A stretch of DNA of 64,000 bases from Hyperoodon ampullatus (GCA_949752795.1 OX457062.1:93609777-93673776); one strand, 5' to 3'. Counted from the first letter of the stretch, positions 22,020-34,444 are shown. Notes: generated from the sequence alone by a model not told the origin. Translations and numbers: made by a program.

Positions 22020-23150
22020 TCAATCATCCCTTGATTAATTCATCAAACACCTATTAAATGCCTATCTTAAGCAATGTACTAGGTATATAGAAAAGGATAA
22101 GATAGGACCATAAATGCAAGGGGCCACAACCCAATATGGTATGTGATTGACAAAATCATACTACACTCCAGCCATAAGTCACTCAGGTGCTCACTGTGCT
22201 GGGGACTCACAGACAACTGAGACCAGGTCCTTGGCTCTCAAACCTTTGGCCCCTCCTGGGAGTTGTCAGGGGTGCTGGGAGAGACAGACCTTTATTGTAT
22301 AATGAAGTCAGTGGTTCCATAGAGAGAATCACAGATTTCTAAGGAAGTACAGATAAAGGAAAACCAACCTCTTCCAGGTGATGGAGGGAAGTTTTAGGGA
22401 AGACCTCATACATTTATCCAACACACACATGGTGAGACCTACTAACTACCAGGCACTGTGCCAGGTTCACAGAAGACGCAACCTTGAAGGAGGCAGGTGA
22501 GTTTCCCTGGAGAGGCAGGGCAACGAAGTGTGTTCCCGTGTGGGGAGCCCCCAAAGGCATGAGGAAGCCTGGGTTGACTGGTTCAGCTGGCATGAGGGGC
22601 CCGAGCCCCTGGCAGGGGAGGCTGGACAGGAGGACAGGAGCCTGAGCATGAAGGACCTTGTGTATCACGCCAGGGAATTGAGACAAAACAACAGGAGGAT
22701 TTTCCACAGACAATGATGTCATATTTGCATTTTAGGGTTATCACTCTCACATCGTAGTAGATATATTGGCAACAGTTGAAATGGGAGCTGGGAAGATCAG
22801 TTTGGGGGTGACGTTAGTAGCCCAGGAAAGCGAAATGAGGCAGGTACTGAGGGGCAGGACGATGAGGGTCAAAGACGTGGGGCAGATTCAAGCGAGATTC
22901 AGGAGGTGGAATCAAGAGGGGCAGCTGGGAGGAGGGCTGGGAGGAGAGAAGAAGGGCTGTGGCTTCACTTCTCATTTAGATGGTGACATCACTGACTCAG
23001 ATGAAGAGTAAGGGGAGAGGAAGGCTGTTCTCTTTTGTTTCTGGAGAAGGGTAGGAATGATGAGTTCGGGGTAGTATTCATTAAGGTCGGGGTACTCTGT
23101 TGAGCAGCAAAGTTGCTGGCCTGGCTTTCCTGAGACCCGTCCAGGCTGCA
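22020..23150 (-). repeat. L2 LINE remnants, inverted
   Basis: 'aactaccaggcactgtgccagg', 'catgaaggaccttgtgtatcacgcc' and 'gattcaggaggtggaatcaagagg' are the complements of L2 3' phrases in inverted order. A gap at about 22150-22390 is unassigned. Confidence 0.55.
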
Positions 23151-24150
23151 GACACAGTCCTGGGAGACCTCGGGGTTAGGGTGGTGGTGTCAATTTGGAT
23201 CCGGCATAAGGTGAAGAGTAAGGAGAGGGGAGGGACAGGGCTAGGACCAAGGGACTCAACATCTGGGGAGGGTGTGGAGGAAGAGAAGCTGATGCAAGAG
23301 ACACAGTCGTCAGAGTGGTTGGGATAGAGGAGGGAAGGAGGATGGACGTCAAGTAGAATAAGCACAGAATGAGATCCTGGCAATCAGGAGGTCACTGGCG
23401 ATACCAGCAAGAGTTGTTCCCGGGGAGAGGTGAGGGCAGTGTTTAGGTGGCCGCCGGTGAGAAGTAGCTGAGAAGTGACTGGAGTCAAGCAGCTTGTCTT
23501 CAAGAAAAGGAGAGCGATCAGGGCAAGAGGTGGAGTGAAGCACATTGCCCAAGGGAGGGTCTTTAATTCACATGAGAGGGGCTCAGAAGAAGGCGCCGAA
23601 GGGGAGGGAGAAGCTGATGATGTCAGAAGACAGGGGCCACTTTCTGAAGCAAGTCCTGCAAAAAGGCTGGTCAACAAAGAGCCTGAGGCACAGGTTACAG
23701 GTTCACCTGGGCTGGGAGGGGGGACAGCGGGGAAGGGGGAAGGAGGCGGGGCCGAGAGTGCTCACTGTCCCCCTGGTGCCCTCTCCTTTTCTCCCTTTTA
23801 ACAACAGACCACCCCGGTGTTACCTGGACCCCTGGAGACCCAACTACAGATTCATTTCCCAGTGTCCTCTGCAGCTGGGGGAGGCCAGAGCTGAATTCCA
23901 GCCATCAGTATGAGTGGATGCAACCGTGGCACATCCAGGCCATCTTGCCCTGGACTCTCCTTCCCTTTCTTGCTGGCTCAAATGGTGGCAACAGGAACAT
24001 GAGGAAACTACATGTTGATGATGGCAATGCTGCTTCTGCCTCTAACACCCCCCACCAGCCTTGGACCACTACCTACCTCTAAGACCCTTCCATCTTTGAG
24101 CTACTTCATTTTCAGGCCTCCTTGTTATTATAGCTCAGCCTAAATTCTAA
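23151..24150. other. Unique, purine-rich GRIK4 intron
   Basis: G/A-rich on the plus strand at about 23210-23760. It could be more decayed L2, but I cannot place it. No exon is recognised. Confidence 0.4.
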
Positions 24151-24152
24151 CT

Positions 24153-24468
24153 CAGTGCCATCCAATAGAAATATAATGCAAGCCACACATGCAGCTTTAA
24201 ATTTTCCAGTAACCATGTTGAAAAAGTAAAAACAAACAGGTGAAATCATGAAATTAATTTTAATAATATATTTCATTTAACCAAAAATTCCAAATATTAC
24301 TATTTTAATTTCTAATAAATATAAAAATCACTGAGATATTTTGTATTCTCGATTTCATACTAAAGCTTCAAAATCCAGGGTGTATTTTATACTTACAGCA
24401 CATCTCAATCCAGACTAGCCACGCCGCAAGGGCTCCGTGGCCAGCGGCTACCATATTGGACAGCACAA
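24153..24468 (+). repeat. hAT-type non-autonomous DNA transposon
   Basis: It starts cagtgccatccaata and ends tattggacagcac, an inverted terminal repeat of about 15 bp. The 8-bp flanks are ttctaact (24145-24152) and gtctacct (24469-24476), 6 of 8 identical, as for hAT target duplications. The interior is AT-rich. It belongs to a common mammalian MER family, but I do not name the subfamily. Confidence 0.8.
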
Positions 24469-24479
24469 GTCTACCTAAT

Positions 24480-26315
24480 TCTAATAGATGGAGCTTTAGA
24501 TAGATTTGGGGGGTGGGGGCATTGAGAGAGACTGAGCTTGAGCTTCTACTTCCTCTGAAAAGAGGTAAGATAATCACTTTCTGAGCAAGAGTGACAAAGA
24601 AGGGATGGGTAGTTTCAGGTGAAAGCTTAGAATAGGTGCTCTGAGATGTAAATGTATTTCTGTTTGGGCCCAGTTGAAATGAAGAATGTTGGTGTGTTTC
24701 TGCAAGCGGCCTCGGGGCATGGACAAGAGCAGGGCAGGCAGAAATCAGAAGTGTCAAGAGTAGGAGTTGTTAGGTGGGTGGGCAGGACGAGGGGACAAAG
24801 CAATTGAAGGCTCTTACAGGAGCATTAGTGGGGTGACGGGCCGTGGTCTTCCACTTGATGGGGAAGCCAGTGAAACCCATGAAAAGTTGTCCAAATGATT
24901 TGGCCCAGAGGGGCTGAGGAACACGTGGGGCACTTGGATTGTGAACATACGGAAAAGCATTGAGAGCAAGATGGTAAGAGCTAGGGGCAGAGGATGCTGT
25001 TTTCAGACTGCGGGATTTTGAAATTAAGGTTTTAGAGGCAGAAGAGGACTAAGAGTTGCCACAATCCAGAGGGCGGTTTAGACAGTGACGTGGAGAGGGA
25101 GAAGGTCACTGGAAGGGAGGACCTCGAGGATCCCCAAGGCAGTGGCACGGGAGGGAAGGATCCAGGGGCACTGAGGATGACCAGGGCGAGAGCCAAGGTA
25201 GGATGAGAGGAAGGCTGTGAGCCAGGAACCAAAGCCACAGAGGAGAAAGGCAGGCACTAGGTGAGCGGAGGCTTGTCCTGGGGAACAATGGTAAGGGGGA
25301 AGCAGGTAATTACACCTGCCTCTCTTCTGAGTGAACAGTTGCCTCTGGAGATGGCCGGAAGGGAAGCACTGCGCCTGACAGGCTTGGGTTCTAGCAAGTG
25401 GAGGGGGGCTGTGTGATGGGCTTGACATCTCAGCAGAACTGGGGCTCCGTGTCAAGCTGACACAGACGTGGAGGGAGGTCAGGAGGGGGTGTCCGAGTAG
25501 AGGAGGCAGCACAGAGCAGCAAGGGGGAAGCATCCGAGGGATGATGGGCACTGGGGTCTGCACACAGTGGTGCGGAGGGCTGCGTTCTGGTACCGCGTGA
25601 CTGCCCTCTGGGCTGGGAACCCCGTCTCCTCTTTGCCGGTGTCCTCCATCTCACTGAGCACAGATCCAGTCAAACATGAGGCGTATGTGCCTTCCAAACT
25701 CGTTAAAAGACTCGATCCTAATGCGTGTTAGTTGTCACACGTTCCAAACACGATTCGCCTCTGGTCCATTCCTTAATCCTTCATACTCCCACGGTTAATA
25801 AAAGGAGATGACCTCCCGGGAAAAAATGTATGAATAAAAGCCTCTGTAAGGTCTCTGCACACCCTACTGATATTCCCAGTTAACCCCAAGCTCTTCCTTT
25901 CTCTCCCTGCATCTTGCCACTTCCCTCTGGGTTGTCTTTGGGGAAGGAGAGTCCCCTTGTGTTCACATGGTCACAGGTCTGTGGCAGTTCCCCTGGCCAG
26001 TTCCGGCTGGACCAGTTGCACGACTGTGGCAGGGCAGTGCCCCGCACTGCCACACTCAAGGTTCTCTCTCTGCACACAGCCAGGCAGGGGGACAGAAAGA
26101 GTGGGCTGGAGTTGCCCGTTTGTCTTCTGTAACAGCTGCTGGTGACAGCCTTCCGGCCAAGTTATGGGATAGAGCGGACTGAAGGCAGAGGGCTGGGGAG
26201 TGATGGGGGATGCTGAGAAACTTAGTGGGTCTAGCTTGTACAAGGATGCCAGGCAAGGTCTGCTTTTACTCCAGAGGAGACTGAGCCCAGGTCAACTTCA
26301 CAGTGGCGGGGCGGG
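24480..26315. other. Intron, possibly including decayed inverted L2
   Basis: G/A-rich text with phrases such as 'gaagccagtgaaacccatgaaaagttg' suggests decayed L2 on the minus strand (about 24780-25250). The rest is unassigned and no exon was seen. Confidence 0.35.
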
Positions 26316-26319
26316 AGGG

Positions 26320-26465
26320 GATTCAATTCGATGAGCCCTTACTGAACACCTATCTGACGCCAGGCACTAGTGGGGTAGATGCATTTGAGAACCCAAGACA
26401 TAGAGGCATGAAGCAGCCCTGGCCCCCGTTCTAAAGACTCATTGATCAGCTGGGGAGTTGGTGAT
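26320..26465 (-). repeat. L2 LINE 3' end, inverted
   Basis: 'cccttactgaacacctatctgacgccaggcac' and 'cagccctggcccccgttctaaag' are the complement of the L2 3' end. Confidence 0.6.
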
Positions 26466-27115
26466 GGGGGCAGGGAAGGAGGGCAGAGAGCACAAGCGAT
26501 GTGCTGGGCAGACTCTGAAAGGTGAGCTCAGCTGGGCAGCTGGCGGGTGCCACCCACAGGATCCATGCTCCTCTGTCACCACTGCTCCATGCTGTCTGTG
26601 ACTCACCTGTCCATTTCCATCACATGATGTCACCATTGTTCCATGCTCCTTCCCTGACTCTAGGGAGGGAGATCCTAAGCCATAATCCCACTGAGGGGTT
26701 CTTATCTCTACATTTTACCCAAAGCTGTGATAAATGAGAGTCTGCCCACCTGAATCCACAATGCAGGAGCTTGTCACCTCCAATCAGAAATGGCAATTAC
26801 GATGGGAGCTAGAAGTCTGACACATTCGGTTGATGCTAATCTCTCTTCCACCCAAGCAAGTGAGAGATAAGGACAGATAAGAACTGCTTTGAGTTCTTTG
26901 CAAGAATATGGCTAGAAAAATCCGAAGGGCCATTACTTTGATTGTTTCCACCTTGGAGTTATCTGTCTCTCTTCCCAGGAGATCAAAGCACAAGTAATAG
27001 ATCTTCTCAGTTCACTGTCATCATCCCCCTGGGAAAAAGTCAGAACAGGATAGAGAAATTTATCCAGGAGGACATGGGGTTAGAGCATCTAAGCTAGGGC
27101 CCCACATGGGAGAAG
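26466..27115. other. Unique GRIK4 intron sequence
   Basis: No feature is recognised in this stretch. Confidence 0.4.
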
Positions 27116-27117
27116 TG

Positions 27118-27335
27118 CTCTGTTGAATACTCATTCACCAATTTATTTGAAAAATATTCAGATAATGTCATCTTCTCTTTGGTGTTGTTTTCCTAAGGTG
27201 GAAGGGAGGAGATTCATACCAAGAACATGTGTCAAAATTTTAGGTCACATTGTAATGAGTGTTTATGATTGGGGAAGACAGTCACTGTTCTATGTGCTGG
27301 GGAGACAAAGTCCTCATGGAGTCTACATCTAGAAT
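27118..27335 (-). repeat. L2 LINE 3' end, inverted
   Basis: 'actcattcaccaatttatttg' followed by 'ctatgtgctggggagacaaagtcctcatggagtctacatctag' is inverted L2 order. Confidence 0.55.
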
Positions 27336-28030
27336 GTAGGTAGGAACTCTGCTTCACTGTCTCTTCAGCCTCCCTGAGGCTGGCACCTCCCTGTCACCCT
27401 GCCTCGCTCAGAATCTGCAAAAGTCTAAACATCCTTTGTGACACTTCACCAAAACCAACACCTCTTGGGTCTCTCTTCCCTCAAAAACCCATATCATGCA
27501 CCATATTTCTCTTGGAGACTAACTCACTTGTTAGCTGGTATCCATGGGCACCTCAGGGTGTCCCTGGGGAATCATGTGTGCTGGGCTTTGTGGAGGGACA
27601 GTGAGGGCTTGGGGTGGCCCCTTCAGGGAAGAACAATGGTCCTGGCCACGCGGAGCCCAGAGGAGCAGTCCAGGATGGGGAGGGGAGCTCTCCAAGGTGC
27701 GGGGAATCTGCTCAAGTTCTATACCAGAACCCAGCAGACCACGTCTTGTTTTTCTGGGCAACTTGACACTGACTGGCTTAGTTCCCTAATGAGCTGTTTT
27801 GGGCTGAAAGAGATGCTCAGCGGCTGTTGTCGGCATATTTAAAATGCGTAGAAAGACAAAGGAAAAGAAGTAGCACTAACCTGCAAGAGATAAAAAGCAG
27901 TCCCATTCTGATGCCATATGCCACAGAAGTAAAAAGCTAGTAAATTTAATTTAGTGTAGACCAAGCAATTACCCACTTTAAAAATTAAGGACTGAGACCA
28001 TAACCCAGTAAACTTCAAATCTTTATAATG
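27336..28030. other. Unique GRIK4 intron sequence
   Basis: No feature is recognised in this stretch. Short plus-strand open frames at 27438-27842 have no family signature. Confidence 0.4.
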
Positions 28031-28035
28031 AGCAG

Positions 28036-28215
28036 TTTAATGAGAGAGAAAGGAGAGAAAGCAGGAGAAAGGAAGAAGAAAAAGGCAAGAGCAAGGGAAA
28101 GAGGAACAAGAGAAGAAAGAGGAGGAGGGGAAGAAAAGGGGAGGAAAAAGAGACACAGGATTAGCAAGACAGAGCGGGAGACAGTGAAAAACAGGAGGGA
28201 GGAGAAACGGAGCAT
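28036..28215. repeat. Purine-rich (GA)n low-complexity tract
   Basis: Roughly 180 bp composed almost only of G and A on the plus strand, without a fixed period. The charged open frame through it is a by-product of composition. Confidence 0.85.
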
Positions 28216-28388
28216 GTGCTTGTCCCCAGAGGGATTTCCCATTCTTGGGGTCTTCTGAGTCTGTTGCTAAAAAGATTTAAAGTCACAACGGTAGGCACAG
28301 ATGGCGACAAAATCTTACCCTGCGGAATAGAAAATATTCACTCCTGTTTTTTTCTCTCCATCCCCACAACTGCCACCTTAGTTTAGAG

Positions 28389-28608
28389 CAGGGTTTCTCA
28401 ACCTCGGCACTACTGACATTTGAGCCTGGTAATTCTTCGTTAGAGGGGGCTAGCCTGGGCATTGTACAAAGTTTACCAGCATCCATGGCCTCTACCCACT
28501 AAATGCCAGGAGCGCCCTCCCCAGCTGTGACAACCCGAAATGCCTCCAGATATTGCCAGGTGTCCCGGGGTGGGGGAGAGGAAAACTGCCCCCAGGTGAG
28601 AACCACTG
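28389..28608 (+). repeat. MER20 (hAT-Charlie) DNA transposon
   Basis: It begins cagggtttctcaacctcggc and ends gtgagaaccactg, with 'cattgtacaaagtttaccagcatcc' and 'ccagctgtgacaaccc' in between: the complete MER20 pattern of about 219 bp. The 8-bp target duplications are gtttagag (28381-28388) and gtttagac (28609-28616). MER20 copies are known to have been co-opted as enhancers in placental mammals; that is not implied for this copy. Confidence 0.9.
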
Positions 28609-28779
28609 GTTTAGACCATCATCATTTCACAAGTCCACTCTGGCCCTTGAGAGCTGTCCCTCCTTTCAGAGTCCTGCTGTTCCGCCAACCCTCTACATAA
28701 ATCCAGAAGAGGAATTCCCCCAGGGCCCCACTTTGAGGGGGTCACTTCACTATTCAAAACCACTTAAGAGTATCCCAGT

Positions 28780-29270
28780 ATCTAGTGAATACAAAAATAA
28801 TACTGGATACTCACTATGTGTCAGGTTTTGTTCTAAGCACTGGAAATAGACTGGTGAACGGGGCCCAGACCCAAACTCGAGGATCTTATGCTCTAGTCGG
28901 GGAAGGCAGACAGTGAACATGTTAAGGAAGAAACGTAGCATAATTTCCGATAGCGAGAAGGGCTGTAAAAAAAAAAAAAAAAGGGTCTCAGGAGAGGATG
29001 ATGGGGGTGGTCAGGGAAGGTGTATCTGCAAAGAGGCATCATCTGAGCCGAGACCGAAATAATGAGGAGGAAGAAGCCATCGGGGAGAGGAAAGAAGATT
29101 CCAAGTTGAAGGAACAAGAAAGAGCTTGGCAGGCATTGGAGGGCAGTGGCTGGAGTGTAGTGAATGCTGGGAAGGAGGAAGGAGGAAGAGGGGGACAGAG
29201 GCGTCCTATGCCTCCTGGGTCAGGATGAGAAGTTTAATTTTATTCCAGTTGCAATGGGCAGTCACCAGAT
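28780..29270 (-). repeat. L2 LINE 3' end, inverted
   Basis: 'tcactatgtgtcaggttttgttctaagcactgg', 'atctgagccgagaccgaaataatgagg', 'aacaagaaagagcttggcagg' and 'tttaattttattccagttgcaatgggcag' are the complement of L2 in the expected order. A poly-A run of 17 lies at 28967-28983. Confidence 0.7.
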
Positions 29271-29367
29271 GGTTGTAAACAGAGCCCAACTCCCTAACCT
29301 AACTCTAGGCTTCATAATCTAACCCCTAACCCACCCCACCAGCCTCAATCTGCTTCTACTCCTGTAC

Positions 29368-29548
29368 ACAGCTGAGTGTGCATCCGTCTCCCCCAAAGGA
29401 TATTACAACACAGACTGGGTGGTCCCATTCCCAGAGTTTCTGACTCAGTACAGGTCTGGGGAGGTGCCCAAGAATTTTCAGTTCTAACAAATTACCAGGA
29501 TCTGCTGATGCTGCTAATCCAGGGACCACACTTTGAGTAGCATTCTCT
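29368..29548 (+). repeat. MER5A (hAT-Charlie) DNA transposon
   Basis: 'ttccc agagtttctgactcag', 'aattttcagttctaacaaatt', 'tgctgatgctgctaatccagggaccacactttgag' match the MER5A order. The terminal inverted repeats are worn. Confidence 0.8.
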
Positions 29549-29649
29549 GAACAAACTTGACTGCTTCTGAGACCTGACTTCAACCATGTTATTTTCATGA
29601 GGAGACGACCCACAAGTCTATCCCTCTTCTGCAATCTCTGTGTATCAAA

Positions 29650-29870
29650 ATCTCAGCCATTCTTCAAGGTCTGGTTCAAAAACTAAGTCTCACACCTCCC
29701 TTCGGTTATCACCCCAGGCAAATGGACCACTCCCCCTGTCCAATCATCACTCGGATGCCATCTGTAAGTGACCTGCAGTACATATATTGGTGTGAGAGCC
29801 TCAGTTTCCTTCTAAACCATGACTTCTTCCAGGGCAGCGTCCTCATCTTAATAAATTGGTTTAGAATCCC
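29650..29870 (+). repeat. Possible L2 fragment
   Basis: 'attcttcaaggtctggttcaaa' and 'acttcttccagggcagcg' resemble the L2 3' region. Confidence 0.4.
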
Positions 29871-29964
29871 TCTCTCTTTTCTGTTTTGAATGAGGTGAGC
29901 TATAAATTAATCAATTACTTATATAAATCACTAACACTGTGTCTTCTTTTTTACCTCACATTCA

Positions 29965-30730
29965 TTTGGATGGCCATTATCAAAAACAAAAACAAAACAC
30001 CCAAAAAAACAAAAACAAAAAATAACAGGTGTTAGCAAGGATGCAGAGAAACTGGAACCCTTGTGTGCTGCTGGAGGGAATGTAAAATGGTGCAGCTGCT
30101 ATGGAAAATAGTACGGTGGGTCCTGAAAAAGTTAAAAATAGAGTTACCATACCATACCCAGCAATTCCACGCCTGGGTATATATTCAAGAGAATTGAAAG
30201 CAGGGTCTCAAAGAGATATTTGTATAGCCACGTTCATAGCAGTGTTATTCACAATAGCTAAGACATGGCAGCAACTCAAGTGTCCATCAACAGATGAATG
30301 GATAAACAGAATGTGGTGTAGACATATGATGGAATATTGGTCAGCCTTAAAAAGGAATGAAATTCTAAGACATGCCACAACATGGATGAACCATGAGGAC
30401 ATTACGCTAAGTGAAAGAAGCCAGACACAAAAAGGCAAGTACTATATAATTCCACTTACATGAGGTATCTAGAGTGTCCAAATTCATAAAGACAGAAAGT
30501 AGAAAGGTGGTCACCAGAGGCTAGGGGAGGAGGGAAATGGGGAGTTATTATTTAATGGGTACAGAGTTTCAGTTCTGCAATATGAAAAGAGCTCTGGAGA
30601 TGGATGGTGGTAATGGTTGCAAAACACTGTAAATGTACTTAATACCGCCAAGCTCTACACTTAAAGATGATTGATATGTTAAATTTCATGTTATGTGTAT
30701 CTTACCACAATTAAAAATAATTTTTAATGG
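29965..30730 (+). repeat. Old L1, ORF2 end and 3' UTR
   Basis: 'gctggagggaatgtaaaatgg', 'cagcaattccacgcctgggtatatattc', 'gtgtccatcaacagatgaatgg', 'gtgaaagaagccagacacaaaa' and 'tggtcaccagaggctagggg' are in the order of an old L1 3' end. A 120-residue open frame at 30101-30463 is part of degraded ORF2. Confidence 0.85.
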
Positions 30731-30744
30731 AAAAATGGGTCTTC

Positions 30745-30935
30745 TTTTATAGTTTACAAAGCACTTTCACACATCTTATCTCATTTGCACCTTTTAATAA
30801 TCTAGAGGATAATAGTAAAATATTAGCATTCCCATTTTATAGATGGGTAGTAAGAAGCCCAGAAAGATCAAGTCAACTCAAGGACACGCCGCTGATGCGT
30901 TGAGGGATTAAAACTAAAAAACAGATCCTTTACTA
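30745..30935 (-). repeat. MIR SINE
   Basis: Reverse MIR: 'aagcactttcacacatcttatctc' and 'cattcccattttatagatggg'. Confidence 0.7.
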
Positions 30936-31044
30936 CCAATACGCTGTTCAGTATATTCCAATGCTTTTCCTAGAATGTTCTGTGTAATCAGTACATCACT
31001 TCTTATGTGCTAAGTGATGTATGAATACTAGCTGGCGAGTTGGG

Positions 31045-31088
31045 AGGAAGGAAAGAAGGCAAGGAGGGAGGAAGGGAGAGAAGGAATT
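31045..31088. repeat. (GGAA)n-like low-complexity tract
   Basis: It consists of imperfect tandem ggaa/gaag units. Confidence 0.7.
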
Positions 31089-31379
31089 ATTTGATGTGAG
31101 GAAGATGCCTCTCTCGTGATTTAGGGAAAGAGGGAAAACCAGTATTTGCTGGATGTTGCTACGTCCCTGACAGTTTGTATATGTTTTTTTCTTAACTTTT
31201 ACACACCACAACCCTATAATGGTGGGTGATATTTTTATTATTTAAAAAATTTATTATTATTATTATTTTAATTTGTAGATGATGAAAACGAAAACCAAGT
31301 GCTTAAACCACCTGACCACTTTCACCTCTACTTTGAATCCAGGCCTGTGTGACTCTGGGCCCAGGCTCCCACTACTGGG

Positions 31380-32565
31380 AAACACAGCCACCTCCATGTT
31401 CTAGAATGATCTGGTTAACACACATTCCTGTGCTCGATTAGCAGTCAACTGATTATGTACCCAAGTCACTGTCTTCCTCCACCAGCACCCCAACCAGGGC
31501 ACTTATAATTCAAAGAGACGCTTTCCTGAAATGTTCTTCCCTCTCGGCAGGCCCTCTGACCAGCCCATTCTGCTTGGGCTCTCAGGGTGAGCAGAGGTCA
31601 GGCCTGTGGGAGTTTCTCCTTCACTCTCCTTTCCTCCTGGCTCACACAGGCCTGTGCACCATCTCCTGCAAGACTGGTTGGTCCTGCCTCTTTGTCACAG
31701 GGCTCACACCCCCCGGGGTCTTCACAGCAGGCAGGGAAGCATCACACCCGGGCAACCACTCCTTTGTCCCAGCCCTTACCCTCCCTCATGAAGGAACACA
31801 CCATGGAGGCCAGCACTCCTGGCTCCTGGGCCTGATGGACAAGCAGCAGAGGTACGTCCCGCCAGGGGCCGGACTGCTGGGCAAGGTTCCCGGGAAGTCC
31901 ACTCTCTCAACTCACCAAGGCATCTCACACCACCCCTTCCACGCCAGCTCATTCTCCCAGCCCTGCCTCCAGATAGACTGGTACTTTGGAGCTGCCCAAG
32001 CCAAAGGCATCCCCAGGCTGCCCTGTTGTAAGAACGTGGAAGGATCTGAGTCCCCAGTGATTTGAAGCAAGGGCTCATCGACCCCTGCGTGACGAGCTTG
32101 GCTGCAAATGTGGCTCCAGCCCCTGATTCTCCATCACACTCTGTCATCTAGTAGCTTTCATTCCTCAGCATCCGGAACTGGTTAGTCTAGCAAATGTTAA
32201 CCTACTCCACAAATCTGATGGTAATGAGGTGGACTTTCACTTTATTTATCATTAGAGCTGGCAGACCCAAAGGGTAATTTAGTGTTTGAAAAGGCCACTT
32301 TTAAAACTTTATGTCAGGGGACGCATTGCCAAATGCAGCCTAATAACTGCATCATTATATACAGACTCAAGTCTTTATTTAAATTCACGTTCCTCTCATC
32401 CCTGTCTATAGAACACAGGGATATGTATGGAGTCAGTCTTTAATCTTCAAAATAAATTTATCCTTCTTGTTTTTCTCCCCCAGTCAGTCTTCCTGGCGTC
32501 TGCAGAAGCTTGCTGGGGGTCTGATCCTGTCTCTCTCAGGCACTTTTCAGCTCCTGTCCATCAAA
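31380..32565. other. Unique GRIK4 intron sequence
   Basis: The plus-strand open frame 31574-32065 (163 codons) has no recognisable domain, is overlapped by other frames, and sits in C/T-rich sequence. I do not call it a gene. A small L2-like piece may lie near 31500. Confidence 0.4.
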
Positions 32566-32569
32566 AGGA

Positions 32570-33235
32570 CATTAATTATTCAGCAAGCCTCTACCACATG
32601 CCCACAGTGCAAGCAGTGGAGATGCAAGATCGACATATTCCTGGTCCCTGCCCTCAAGGAGCTTACGGCCTTGTATGGAAATGGACGCAAACCACTGCAA
32701 GATGAATGGCCGTGAACACTCTGTCCCACTTTGTTTTTGTCCGTAGCACTTGTCAACTTCCAACACACTCCACACTTCCCTGCCTATTTGCGGTCCCTTG
32801 GTCTCTGCGGCAATGTAAATCTCCATGGGGCAGGAATTGTGTCTGTTTTGCTTTCTGCTATACGCCAGCCCCAGCACAGCACAGAGAAGGCACTCAAGCA
32901 ATACTTGCCAAAAGTGGGCTGTGTCGGTGCCGTGTAGAGGTGCACGCAGAGTGATTCTGGGGTGCTGGGAGGGGCTTCCTCTTTCTGGGGAGTTGCCTAG
33001 GAAGATTTCACAAAGGATGGCACATTGAAACTGGGTTGTGAGATACAAATGTGCTTGTTGGAGAAAAATTCCTAGTCCATGGGCACAGAGAAATGAAAAC
33101 AAATCGTTCCTAGAGCTGGGATTTGGGGTCACTGGAGAGAAGGGCCGACAATGAGACTGGAGGTATTGGTGATGGGGACGGGGTAGACGGTCAAGGGCCT
33201 TGTAAGCCATTTAGAGAGACTTGAACCTTATATCA
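32570..33235 (-). repeat. L2 LINE remnants (mixed orientation)
   Basis: Inverted L2 phrases occur at 32570-32690 ('ctaccacatgcccacagtgc', 'tggtccctgccctcaaggagcttacggcc') and at 32940-33235 ('caagggccttgtaagccatttagagag'). A forward L2 3' end lies between them at about 32735-32910 ('tgcctatttgcggtcccttgg', 'ccagcacagcacagagaaggcac'). Confidence 0.6.
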
Positions 33236-33348
33236 AAGGTACTAGTTGAGAAACCTGTAACAGCATCTTTAGAGCTGGAGAGCAGAACCCCCCAGGTGAA
33301 GTTTCTAGTTCCCTGACGACTCTACCAGCACAGGTGTCTGCTAGTCCT

Positions 33349-33872
33349 ATGTAGTAGTCAGACCCCAGACGGCCCCAATGATCTCTGCATCTTGGTGTTC
33401 ACACCCATCTTCTAATTCCCTCCCACACTGTACTGGGGTTGATCTGACCGATAAATAGCATACCGCAGAAGTGATGGGATGTCACTTCTGAAGCTACCTT
33501 CTTAGGTGGGTCTCTCTCTGTCTGTGTCTCTCTGTCTGTCGGTCTCTCTCTCTCTCACACGCCCTTCCTGCTCTGGGAAAGTGTGCTGTGTTGTGAGCAG
33601 CCCTATGGAGAGAACCACATGGTCAGGTGCTGAAGCCTCCAGCCAATAGCCGGCAGGGAACCGAAGTCTGCCCAGGTCCACATGAGTGAGCTTACAGATG
33701 ACTGCAGCCATGGTCAATATCTTGACTGCAGCCTGGTGAGAGACCCTGAGTCAGATCCACCCAGATAAGCAGCTCCTGGATTCCTGACTCTCAGAAACCA
33801 TGTAAGACGATAAACATTGCTTTAAGCCACTGAGTTGGGGGTGATCTGTTATGTAGCGGTCCATTAATACAG
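33349..33872 (+). repeat. MLT1 LTR (ERVL-MaLR, D-like)
   Basis: It starts 'tgtagtagtcagaccccagacgg', then 'agaagtgatgggatgtcacttctgaagc', a TC-rich part (33512-33558), 'cagccctatggagagaacc', 'atgactgcagccatgg', 'ctgactctcagaaaccatgtaagac' and ends 'ccattaatacag'. It is nearly full length and old. No internal retroviral genes flank it. Confidence 0.85.
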
Positions 33873-34440
33873 CCTAATTCCCCTCCAAGAGCATCCAGCA
33901 ACCTCCCACCTTTGGGACAAGACTGGAGTAGAGATGGAGGCTGTCACTTCTATAAAGAGATTCCTAATGAGGTCAGGCAACAAGGAAGGGGAGCTCCAGC
34001 TTCCCAGGAAGTCAGCTTCCTGCTGAGCTGGGACAGACACGCGACAGCACTCTCTCCAGCTCTGGGGCTTGCAGCTCCCGCAACCTGGTGCTCTGACCCA
34101 CATGAGTCCCAAAGATGCAGCAGAGAGGTAAGCATGCAGCCTGTTTCCCGCTTTACTGCTTCCCCCGCCACTTAATTCATGAGCTCAGAGGGGATTGTGG
34201 CAGCATCTGCATAGCAACAACAGAACACATGGCTCAGGACAGGCTCACTTCCTGTTGAAACAATACTCAGAGGCTAGCCTTTCTCTGTCATGTTTATTAA
34301 GTGTCATTAGCTCTCTTAAGAAGGTCTCAGCACGCAGGTTCACAGTCAAACCAAGGTGCCTTCTCAGGGAAGTCTCCCCGGCCTGACATCACACCACACA
34401 GCCTGCCCAGGGGGCCCAAGCGACAGCCTGTGGTGAAAGA
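33873..34440. other. Unique GRIK4 intron sequence
   Basis: No feature is recognised in this stretch. Confidence 0.45.
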
Positions 34441-34444
34441 AGCT

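Noticed and set aside
23769..23786. CTCF-like ccctggtgccctct string
   Set aside because: It differs from the core consensus at several informative positions, so it is too weak to call without a matrix score.
28028..28258. Highly charged Lys/Arg/Glu-rich open frame
   Set aside because: It is a by-product of the polypurine tract.
31574..32065. Plus-strand open frame of 163 codons
   Set aside because: Low-complexity composition, several overlapping frames, no splice or family signature, inside a known intron.
32572..33210. Minus-strand open frame of 212 codons
   Set aside because: It lies in L2 remnants of both orientations and has no recognisable domain. Its length is consistent with chance in stop-poor sequence.
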